Positions 1-5,246 of a stretch of DNA of 6,017 nucleotides are shown piece by piece. Each line of letters opens with the position of its first letter. The stretch's first letter is position 1. The DNA is from DATDRS01 sp035291605 (GTDB lineage: Bacteria; Chloroflexota; Anaerolineae; Anaerolineales; UBA6663): positions 1 through 6,017 of the forward strand of contig DATDRS010000016.1 in the NCBI GenBank assembly GCA_035291605.1, written 5' to 3'. The notes beneath the pieces were generated by a model. The model was not told the origin of the DNA, did not search any database, and saw only the letters and a program-made list of their open reading frames with translations. The translations under genes and the position numbers were made by a program.

Positions 1-514
1 CGATGCCCGCCCTGGCCTTCTCCAGCCCATCCCGGTCAGTGACTTCGTAGCACAGGCACGCCCGCAAACCGGCTCGCTCCACCGCTTCGGCAATCACGTC
101 GAGCGAACCGTCAATTGCGTTGGGCGAGGCGTGGTGGTCAATCAGCGTCGTCGTCCCGTGCTTCACCGCGTCCACGAGGCAGACGAGCGCAGAGTAACGC
201 ACATCGTCGAGGGTCAGAGCCTTATCCAGTTTCCACCACAGGCGCTCGAGGATTTCGGGAAAGTCTTTAGGCGGGTCGCCGGGGATCGCCATGCCGCGCG
301 CGAATGCGCCATAGAAATGCGTGTGCGCGCAGATGCTGCCAGGCATGACCAGTTGGCCGCGCGCGTCGAGCATCTCGACGCCGGGATATTTGGCGCGCAT
401 CTCGGAATCCGGGCCGAGGTCGGCGATGCGGTCGCCCTCCAGTTTCAGCGCGTGGCCGGGCAAGAGGCGGTTCTCGCTCCCCCAGGTGACGAGTATGGCG
501 TTGGTAATCAGCAT
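1..514 (-). CDS. ssnA: SsnA-type aminohydrolase (amidohydrolase superfamily), N-terminal part
   Basis: The window holds the first 171 codons; the rest lies beyond the left edge. The protein belongs to the metal-dependent amidohydrolase superfamily, cytosolic enzymes that deaminate or hydrolyse ring compounds such as purines and pyrimidines. Visible: a short beta-sandwich start (residues 1-58), the VMPG turn (56-59), then the metal-binding HxH motif as CAHTHFYG (62-69; His64, His66). The stretches LWWKLDKAL (92-100) and IDHHASP (125-131) match the SsnA subfamily as I remember E. coli SsnA, which is why I use that symbol rather than generic chlorohydrolase or guanine deaminase. SsnA is found in gene sets for selenium-dependent molybdenum hydroxylases, but its substrate is not firmly established. 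The ATG at 514 is chosen because GGAAGG lies 8 bases upstream. It starts 29 bases after the NUDIX gene and is probably co-transcribed with it. Catalytic residues in the C-terminal part cannot be checked here. Confidence 0.85.
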   Translation of the reverse strand, partial: MLITNAILVTWGSENRLLPGHALKLEGDRIADLGPDSEMRAKYPGVEMLDARGQLVMPGSICAHTHFYGAFARGMAIPGDPPKDFPEILERLWWKLDKALTLDDVRYSALVCLVDAVKHGTTTLIDHHASPNAIDGSLDVIAEAVERAGLRACLCYEVTDRDGLEKARAGI

Positions 515-522
515 GGCAAAAG

Positions 523-528
523 CCTTCC
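523..528 (-). promoter_or_regulatory. Ribosome binding site of ssnA
   Basis: On the minus strand GGAAGG stands 8 bases before the ATG at 514. It supports this start and independent translation of the third gene of the operon. A small inverted repeat (ACCC-AAA-GGGT, 529-539) sits directly upstream; with 4-bp arms it is probably chance. Confidence 0.6.
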
Positions 529-543
529 ACCCAAAGGGTACTC

Positions 544-1173
544 TCAATCAAACGCAGTTGGCCGCGCCGGGTCGTCGAGGTGCGCGAAGCACTCCGCCAG
601 CTGCGCGGCGCTGGTCCGGTTGGACGACAGAACCGGAATGTCGTCACGGGCAAAGAAATCCACTGCCAGAATCTCGTAATCAGGGTCGGCTGCGCCGCCA
701 GTAATATCGCACAGGAAAATGATCTTGAACGCATGGAAGGCCGAGAACGGCTCGCCGCCCCGGTTGGCGTCGAACACGCCGATCACCTTGCAGGCGACGC
801 ATTCAAATCCGGCCTCTTCGCGCACCTCGCGCACGGTCGCCTCCGAAGGCACGTCGCCCACGTCGGCCCAGCCGCCTGGCAGACACCATCCACCATCCGA
901 ACGCTCGCGGACCAGCAAAACCTTGCCGTCGCGAAAACATGCGCCGCGCACGTCCACCTTGGGCGTCGCATAGCCCGGCTGCACGGCAAACCAGTTTTCG
1001 ATGGTCGCCGGCGTTTCGCCGGTATGCAGCGCGAACATCTCCACCGCAACCTCGTACAGTTTTTGATAACGCTCGCGGTCAAATGGATTCCCGGCGTACG
1101 TCAGGCCCGTCTGCGCCAGCGCCTGCAGGGTGCGCGCCCAGTTGAGCCAGGGAGGCTGATTGTTCACGGACAC
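544..1173 (-). CDS. NUDIX hydrolase with YjhB-type N-terminal domain
   Basis: A 209-residue protein with two parts. Residues about 7-52 (from PPWLNWARTLQALAQTGL) form the helical N-terminal domain typical of YjhB-like NUDIX proteins. The NUDIX fold follows from about 70 (PKVDVRGACF). The NUDIX box runs from Gly101 to Phe123: G-x5-D-x7-REVREEAGF, with metal-ligand candidates Glu116, Glu119 and Glu120 in place. The first conserved acid is Asp107 instead of the usual Glu. NUDIX enzymes cleave nucleoside diphosphates linked to another group; relatives with this N-terminal domain are annotated as ADP-ribose or CDP-alcohol pyrophosphatases, so the substrate is open. The start is GTG at 1173, with no clear ribosome binding site; an in-frame GTG at 1167 is an alternative, and a stop at 1204-1206 excludes longer forms. 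It lies 50 bases after the hydroxylase and 29 before ssnA. A cofactor- or nucleotide-related role in the operon is inference only. Confidence 0.88.
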   Translation of the reverse strand: MSVNNQPPWLNWARTLQALAQTGLTYAGNPFDRERYQKLYEVAVEMFALHTGETPATIENWFAVQPGYATPKVDVRGACFRDGKVLLVRERSDGGWCLPGGWADVGDVPSEATVREVREEAGFECVACKVIGVFDANRGGEPFSAFHAFKIIFLCDITGGAADPDYEILAVDFFARDDIPVLSSNRTSAAQLAECFAHLDDPARPTAFD

Positions 1174-1223
1174 TTGGCGCGTGAAAAGGCTGACTGCCGC
1201 CCGCTACCGCGCCGGCCTCTCTG

Positions 1224-4037
1224 TCAACGCTGCCCCTTCGGCGCGCTTCGCGAGACATCCCTTTGGGACAAGGCCGCCTTCAGCCACTTCTTATCTGCAG
1301 GCAGGCTGTAACAGCGCACCCCGGCGGCATTATAAATTGCATTGATGATGGCGGGCGTCGTCGGGATGGAGGCTAACTCGCCCACGCCCTTCGCGCCGTA
1401 TGGCCCGTCTTTCGTCTCCTCCTCGACGAAGAACGAGATCACCTCCGGAGTCTGGTCAATGGTGGGCAGGTGGCATTTGTAGAGTGAGTCAGTCAGCACA
1501 TACCCATCCTGCATGACAAAATTCTCCTGCAGCGCCATGCCCAGCCCCATCGAGAGGCTGCCCTCCACCTGCCCCTGCAGCGCCAGCGGATTGATCACTC
1601 GCCCGACGTCACATGCGGCGATGACCTTCAGCACTTTTGTTTCGCCGGTCTTAACATCCACTTCCACCAGCGCGGCCTGCGCACCGAACCCAAAGGCGAA
1701 ATGGTGATATTGGGGAACTATCGGCGCGACATATTGGTAACTGATTTTTGGCAGGCGGCCCTCGCGGCGCGCCGTCCTCACCACTTCACTCAGTGCGACA
1801 CTGTGGCCGCCGTCCGCCCCGCGTGAGACGGGGTTACTTCGGACCAGGCCATTCACAAATTCCAGACCCTCCGGCGGCGCGTCAAGCATCTCCGCCGCCG
1901 TCTGACTGAGTAGAGCACGCACCTCCCGGCTGGCGTAGCGGGCGGCGTTGCCGCTCACGTAGGTCTGACGCGAGGCCGTTGTCGCCATGCCATCCGGGGT
2001 CAGATCGGTATCTGAGACCAGCACGTCCACCTGATCGTACGGCACACCCAACTCCTCGCTGACGACCTGCGCCAGCACGCCGACCAAACCCTGCCCGATT
2101 TCCGCCGCCCCGGCCCTCACGGTTGCCCGGCCATTCGCGAACACCTCGACCTCGGCCCCGGCGGCGTCGTACGCCCCGCTCCCGAAACCGGTGTTCTTGT
2201 ACGCGCAGGCGACGCCCCACGCGCGGCGCTTATCGCCCTCCACGGCCACAAAGGGATGCTTCTCCATCTCGGCGGCCACCGCTTCCAGGCATTTGTCGAG
2301 GCCGCAGCTCTCCGTCATTTCCTGCCCGGCCAGCGTCCTCTTGCCGTAGCGCAAAATGTTCCTGCGCCGGATCTCCAGCGGCGAGAGGCCCAGCGCCTCG
2401 GCCAGCGCATCCATCTGCGACTCCACGGCGAATGCGCTCTGCGTGACGCCAAAGCCCCGGAACGCGCCGGAGGGCACGTTGTTGGTGTACATCGCATACG
2501 TATCCACCTTCGCGTTCGGCGCTTCGTACGGTCCGGCGGCGTGCGTGGTGGCGCGCAGCATCACGTGATTGCTCAGGCTGGCGTAAGCCCCGCCGTCGCC
2601 GTAAATCTCAACTTCGTGCGCGACCAGCGTTCCATCTTTCGTCGCCCCCGTCTTCATCTTGATGATCGTCGCGTGCCGCTTGGGATGGAAGAGCAACGAC
2701 TCCTTGCGGCTGAGCACCATCTTTACCGGGCGCCTGGCAGCCCACGCCGCCAGCGCCACGTGGATTTGCACCGACACATCCTCTTTGCCCCCGAACCCAC
2801 CGCCGATCAGGCAGTTGACGACCCGGATTTTCTCCTCCGGCAGATTGAGCGTGGCTGCGATCTGGCTCCGGTCGCTGAACGGGATTTGCCCGCCGCAATA
2901 AACCGTGATACGCCCGTTCGCCTCCGGCACGGCCAACCCGGCCTCCGGCTCGATAAAACCGTGCTCGACAGTCTGCGTACGGTATTCGTGCTCGACGATC
3001 ACGTCGGCGTCGGCAAAGCCTCTGGCCAGGTCGCCATTTTCAAGGTGGAAATGCGCCAGGAAGTTGCCATGCGCGCCATGTCCGAACGACTCGAGGCGCG
3101 CCGGGTCGTGCAGGACCGGTGCGTCGGGCCGGGCAGCCTGCTTGGGATCGGTGACCACGGGCAGAGACTCGTATTCGACCTCGATCAGGCCCAGCGCCTG
3201 TTCGGCCCTCTCCTCCGTCTCGGCGACAACGAGCGCAATCGCATCCCCGACGTATCGCACCTTGTCCGCTACGCGGCACAGCACCGGCCAGTCAATCTCG
3301 TGCACGCCGCAGTCCTTGCGCCCCGGAATATCGTCGGCCGTGAGCACGGTCACCACGCCCGGGAAGGCCTTCGCTTGGCTGACATCTACTTTGAGCAGGC
3401 GCGCGTGCGGATACTGGCTCCGCAATGCCTTCGCGTGCAGCATCCCTTCGACGTACAGGTCATCCGCGTAAATGCCCCGGCCTGTCACCTTGTCCACCGC
3501 GTCGGGGCGCGGCAGCGGGCGGCTGATCGCTTTCAATGGCTGCTTGACCGAGGGCAGCGGCGACACGGACCGCCCGGCGGCCTGTTGAATGGCGCGGAGG
3601 ATGGCGTTGTGCCCGGTGCAGCGGCAGATATTCCACTGATGTGCTTTGTAAATCTCTTCGAGCGACGGGCTGGGGTTTTTGTCCAGCAGCGCTTTGGTGG
3701 ACATGATGAAGCCGGGAGTGCAGAACCCGCACTGGGTCGCGCCCTGGTCAATGTAGGCCTGCTGAATGGGATGGAGCTGTCCGTCCGGCCCGGCGAGACC
3801 CTCGATCGTCGTGATCGCCGCGCCGTCTGCTCGTTTCATCGGGATCAGGCACGACCGCACCGCCTCCCGATCCTTGAGGACCATGCAGCTCCCGCAGTGG
3901 CCGGTCGCGCAGCCGTCCTTGACGCCCGTCAGGCGTAATTGGTCACGCAGCACGTCCATTAACAGAGTTTGCGGGGCGGCCGATACCTGACGCGGTTGGC
4001 CGTTGACGACGAGGGTATAGGTCTGTGTGTCTGACAT
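1224..4037 (-). CDS. Fused 2Fe-2S/molybdopterin hydroxylase, xanthine dehydrogenase family (XdhD-like, possibly selenium-dependent)
   Basis: A 937-residue cytosolic enzyme that probably hydroxylates a purine or similar N-heterocycle using water, with electrons leaving Mo through two 2Fe-2S clusters. Domains: plant-type ferredoxin (1-80) with Cys43, 48, 51, 63; second 2Fe-2S domain (85-155) with Cys103, 106, 138, 140; linker (156-178); hammerhead domain (about 180-290); Mo-binding domains (about 310-925). Cofactor motifs: Gln384, GGGFGGK (412-418), AFRGFG (525-530), IGQGL (647-651), GQVEG (822-826) and PYGAKGVGE (879-887) with the catalytic glutamate Glu887. Compared with bovine xanthine oxidase from memory, Glu419, Arg495 and Phe529 fall on Glu802, Arg880 and Phe914, which favours a purine over an aldehyde. 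There is no FAD domain, so a separate flavoprotein is expected. Order and length resemble E. coli XdhD, the E. faecalis selenium-dependent enzyme and Desulfovibrio aldehyde oxidoreductase; the last is the main alternative. The ssnA neighbour supports the XdhD-like reading. Confidence 0.93.
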   Translation of the reverse strand: MSDTQTYTLVVNGQPRQVSAAPQTLLMDVLRDQLRLTGVKDGCATGHCGSCMVLKDREAVRSCLIPMKRADGAAITTIEGLAGPDGQLHPIQQAYIDQGATQCGFCTPGFIMSTKALLDKNPSPSLEEIYKAHQWNICRCTGHNAILRAIQQAAGRSVSPLPSVKQPLKAISRPLPRPDAVDKVTGRGIYADDLYVEGMLHAKALRSQYPHARLLKVDVSQAKAFPGVVTVLTADDIPGRKDCGVHEIDWPVLCRVADKVRYVGDAIALVVAETEERAEQALGLIEVEYESLPVVTDPKQAARPDAPVLHDPARLESFGHGAHGNFLAHFHLENGDLARGFADADVIVEHEYRTQTVEHGFIEPEAGLAVPEANGRITVYCGGQIPFSDRSQIAATLNLPEEKIRVVNCLIGGGFGGKEDVSVQIHVALAAWAARRPVKMVLSRKESLLFHPKRHATIIKMKTGATKDGTLVAHEVEIYGDGGAYASLSNHVMLRATTHAAGPYEAPNAKVDTYAMYTNNVPSGAFRGFGVTQSAFAVESQMDALAEALGLSPLEIRRRNILRYGKRTLAGQEMTESCGLDKCLEAVAAEMEKHPFVAVEGDKRRAWGVACAYKNTGFGSGAYDAAGAEVEVFANGRATVRAGAAEIGQGLVGVLAQVVSEELGVPYDQVDVLVSDTDLTPDGMATTASRQTYVSGNAARYASREVRALLSQTAAEMLDAPPEGLEFVNGLVRSNPVSRGADGGHSVALSEVVRTARREGRLPKISYQYVAPIVPQYHHFAFGFGAQAALVEVDVKTGETKVLKVIAACDVGRVINPLALQGQVEGSLSMGLGMALQENFVMQDGYVLTDSLYKCHLPTIDQTPEVISFFVEEETKDGPYGAKGVGELASIPTTPAIINAIYNAAGVRCYSLPADKKWLKAALSQRDVSRSAPKGQR

Positions 4038-4041
4038 GCCG

Positions 4042-4047
4042 ACCTCC
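4042..4047 (-). promoter_or_regulatory. Strong ribosome binding site of the hydroxylase gene
   Basis: The minus strand reads GGAGGT, five bases after the GGAGG core before the ATG at 4037. It is the best Shine-Dalgarno sequence in the window and fixes the start of the 937-residue protein. The NUDIX gene downstream has no comparable site. Confidence 0.85.
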
Positions 4048-4070
4048 AGAAACGCCAGTGATCAGTCAAC

Positions 4071-4092
4071 CGCCGTCAGATTAAACACGGCG
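4071..4092 (-). repeat. Inverted repeat (6-bp arms) ahead of the hydroxylase ribosome binding site
   Basis: CGCCGT at 4071-4076 and ACGGCG at 4087-4092 are perfect reverse complements with a 10-base A/T-rich loop. In mRNA it would be a hairpin ending 33 bases before the start codon, leaving the GGAGG free. It has no U-tract, so it is not a terminator. Confidence 0.5.
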
Positions 4093-4127
4093 CGGTTCGG
4101 CCACAAAACGATTGACGGATGCCTGGT

Positions 4128-4141
4128 CACAGAAGTCTGTG
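4128..4141. promoter_or_regulatory. 14-base palindrome, candidate operator
   Basis: CACAGA-AG-TCTGTG is a perfect inverted repeat with 6-base arms and a 2-base centre, between the divergent hydroxylase and IclR genes. IclR-family regulators usually bind short palindromes of about this length, so it is a natural operator candidate. It lies about 80 bases downstream of the predicted hydroxylase transcription start, which would suit a roadblock or an alternative downstream promoter. In RNA it could instead fold as a 5-bp stem with an ACUU loop. Confidence 0.4.
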
Positions 4142-4181
4142 GGTCAAGCGGCGCTTCTCGAAGGGTGAGGATACCCTACGC

Positions 4182-4204
4182 CGCCTCTGGCCCGCCCAGA
4201 GGCG
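4182..4204 (-). repeat. Perfect 9-bp hairpin in the hydroxylase leader
   Basis: CGCCTCTGG (4182-4190) and CCAGAGGCG (4196-4204) are exact reverse complements around a 5-base loop. In the predicted leader RNA it begins about 17 nt after the start of transcription, where a stable hairpin could protect the 5' end or act as a regulatory element. No T-run follows on either strand, so it is not a conventional terminator. Confidence 0.6.
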
Positions 4205-4227
4205 ACCGCTCGACCGAGGACGGCGCG

Positions 4228-4256
4228 ATTGTAGCACGCCGGAGATGAGAGGGCAA
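4228..4256 (-). promoter_or_regulatory. Predicted sigma-70-type promoter of the hydroxylase-NUDIX-ssnA operon
   Basis: The minus strand has TTGCCC (4256-4251), a 17-base spacer and TACAAT (4233-4228). The -10 box is preceded by TGC, giving an extended -10. Expected start is about 4221. The match is good for a GC-rich sequence, and the site faces the operon. Two closely similar promoters pointing outwards in one gap make chance less likely. Confidence 0.6.
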
Positions 4257-4320
4257 GATGAGCACGAAACGCGCTTGAGGTGATCCGGCTTAAGCGGCTG
4301 GCGCGATGGCATTTTCTGGC

Positions 4321-4349
4321 TTGACGCCTCCCCCCTCCCTCGTTACAAT
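4321..4349 (+). promoter_or_regulatory. Predicted sigma-70-type promoter of the IclR-family gene
   Basis: TTGACG (4321-4326), a 17-base spacer and TACAAT (4344-4349) form a near-consensus promoter. The start is expected near 4356, only about 15 bases before the ATG at 4371. An 8-base palindrome, GCTTAAGC (4288-4295), lies between this promoter and the divergent one and could be a further regulator site. So could TTTCA-N10-TGAAA (4357-4376), which spans the start codon; both are weak. Confidence 0.65.
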
Positions 4350-4370
4350 AGGGGTGTTTCACATAGCAAA

Positions 4371-5168
4371 ATGAAATTCCACAATATGGCATCACGCACC
4401 ACCCCCTACCCCGGCACGCAATCGGTGGCCCGCGCGCTCGGCGTGCTCAACTTCTTCACCGACCAACGTCCGCGCCTCACGTTGGCCGAGGTGACACGCC
4501 TGGCGAAGTTGAGCAAGCCCACCGCCTATCGCCTGCTGACCGCGCTCGAAAAGGCCGGCCTGCTCACGCGAAGCGGCGCCGAGCCGAGCGAGGCCTATCA
4601 ACTCGGCCCCGAAGCCATCGCCCTCGGCTGGCGAGCGTTGCGCGCGAACAGTTTGCACTCGGCCTCCCACGCCGAGCTCGAAGCCCTGGCGCAAGCCACG
4701 GGCGACACGGCCTCGCTCGAAGTCCTGCGCAACGGCGAAGCGTTGATCCTCGACGAGGTTCATGGTCATCACCTGCTCGGCAGTGTGCAATCCACCGGCA
4801 CCCGGTGGCCTGTGCACGCCACCTCCACCGGCAAAGTTCTCCTGGCCTATTTGCCCGCCGATGAGCGCGCCGAACGGCTGAAAAGCGCCCTGCCCCGCCT
4901 CACGCCGAACACGATCACCAGCGCCGCTGCCCTGCGCCGCGAGTTGGGGCGCATCCGCGAGCAGGGCTATGCCACCGCGATTGAAGAACTCGAAATCGGC
5001 CTGACCGCTATCGGCGCGCCCGTGTACAACCACAAAGGCGAAGTCGTCGCCGCGGTGAGCGTCAGCGGCCCGTCGCACCGGTTGATGGGGGATGAGATTC
5101 CTGAGCTGGCGGGGAGGGTGAAGAAAGCGGGGGAGAGGATTTCGCGAAGGCTTGGATACAGACCGTGA
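4371..5168 (+). CDS. IclR-family transcriptional regulator
   Basis: A 265-residue protein of usual IclR length. Residues about 15-80 form the winged helix-turn-helix, with the HTH at LTLAEVTRLAKLSKPTAYRL (37-56) and the wing ending near YQLGP (76-80). Residues about 85-262 are the effector domain, shown by PVHATSTGKVLLAYLP (147-162) and by EELEIGLTAIGAPV (205-218) followed by HKGEVVAAVSVSGP (221-234), all typical of the family. These regulators bind small carboxylates, aromatics or purine breakdown products such as allantoin/glyoxylate (AllR); the ligand here is unknown. It is divergent from the hydroxylase operon across 333 bases and followed 78 bases later by a GcvT-like gene, so it probably controls one or both, and itself. 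The ATG at 4371 is chosen by length; ATG at 4386 (Met6) is equally possible because neither has a clear ribosome binding site. The predicted mRNA leader is very short. Confidence 0.93.
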   Translation: MKFHNMASRTTPYPGTQSVARALGVLNFFTDQRPRLTLAEVTRLAKLSKPTAYRLLTALEKAGLLTRSGAEPSEAYQLGPEAIALGWRALRANSLHSASHAELEALAQATGDTASLEVLRNGEALILDEVHGHHLLGSVQSTGTRWPVHATSTGKVLLAYLPADERAERLKSALPRLTPNTITSAAALRRELGRIREQGYATAIEELEIGLTAIGAPVYNHKGEVVAAVSVSGPSHRLMGDEIPELAGRVKKAGERISRRLGYRP

Positions 5169-5179
5169 GGAGTGAGTCA

Positions 5180-5204
5180 ACGGATTGAACGGATTACACG
5201 GATT
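5180..5204. repeat. Tandem repeat: three ACGGATT units with 9-base period
   Basis: ACGGATT occurs at 5180-5186, 5189-5195 and 5198-5204, exactly 9 bases apart, in the 78-base gap after the IclR gene. Repeats with this core are, to my knowledge, widespread between genes in many environmental bacterial genomes, and no function is agreed. A role as a binding array upstream of the next gene is also possible. No intrinsic terminator or convincing promoter is visible in this gap. Confidence 0.6.
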
Positions 5205-5220
5205 CGAGAGATTTAGCCGC

Positions 5221-5232
5221 GAATCACGATTC
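5221..5232. repeat. 12-base palindrome upstream of the GcvT-like gene
   Basis: GAATC-AC-GATTC is a perfect inverted repeat with 5-base arms, ending 14 bases before the ATG at 5247. It could be an operator, or the tail of the dispersed repeat just upstream. The arms are short, so chance cannot be excluded. Confidence 0.3.
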
Positions 5233-5246
5233 ACCTATTACCGCCT

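Larger units (their letters stand above)
4038..4221 (-). promoter_or_regulatory. Structured 5' leader of the hydroxylase operon (predicted, about 184 nt)
   Basis: If transcription starts about 7 bases after the -10 box at 4228-4233, the mRNA has a leader of about 184 nt, with no ORF I can defend. It is crowded with inverted repeats in transcript order: 4204-4182 (9 bp, 5-nt loop), GCGGCG 4184-4179 pairing with CGCCGC 4153-4148 around an inner AGGGU/ACCCU hairpin (4177-4162), CACAG/CUGUG (4141-4128), and CGCCGU/ACGGCG (4092-4071). The first two structures share bases 4182-4184, so they cannot both form fully. This could be a regulatory RNA, a set of protein operators, or both. I do not recognise a known riboswitch and see no T-run that would mark an intrinsic attenuator. 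Confidence 0.4.

Noticed and set aside
580..1311. 243-codon plus-strand frame opposite the NUDIX gene
   Set aside because: It is a shadow of the NUDIX reading frame, runs into the end of the hydroxylase gene, and shows no protein family features.
2256..3938. 560-codon open frame on the plus strand opposite the hydroxylase gene
   Set aside because: It lies wholly antisense to a gene with full motif support. Its translation is rich in Arg, Leu and Val without recognisable motifs, and long antisense frames are common opposite GC-rich genes.
1224..4037. Selenocysteine in the hydroxylase
   Set aside because: There is no in-frame TGA before the final stop. Selenium in this enzyme family is a cofactor ligand, not an encoded residue.
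4080..4106. Second minus-strand promoter nearer the hydroxylase (TTTAAT at 4080-4085, TTGTGG at 4101-4106)
   Set aside because: The -10 is good, but the spacer is only 15 bases and the -35 matches three of six. TTTAAT also lies in the loop of an inverted repeat. The promoter at 4228-4256 is much better.
4182..4204. 9-bp hairpin as an intrinsic terminator
   Set aside because: No T-run follows on either strand, and it lies just after a predicted promoter, not after a gene.
4038..4221. Known riboswitch in the hydroxylase leader
   Set aside because: I could not match conserved bases of purine-class or Moco RNA motifs by eye, so no named class is called. Only the structured-leader observation is kept.
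4392..5234. 280-codon minus-strand frame opposite the IclR gene
   Set aside because: It covers the IclR coding sequence in antisense. Its N-terminal SNPCNPFNP stretch is just translated ACGGATT repeat.
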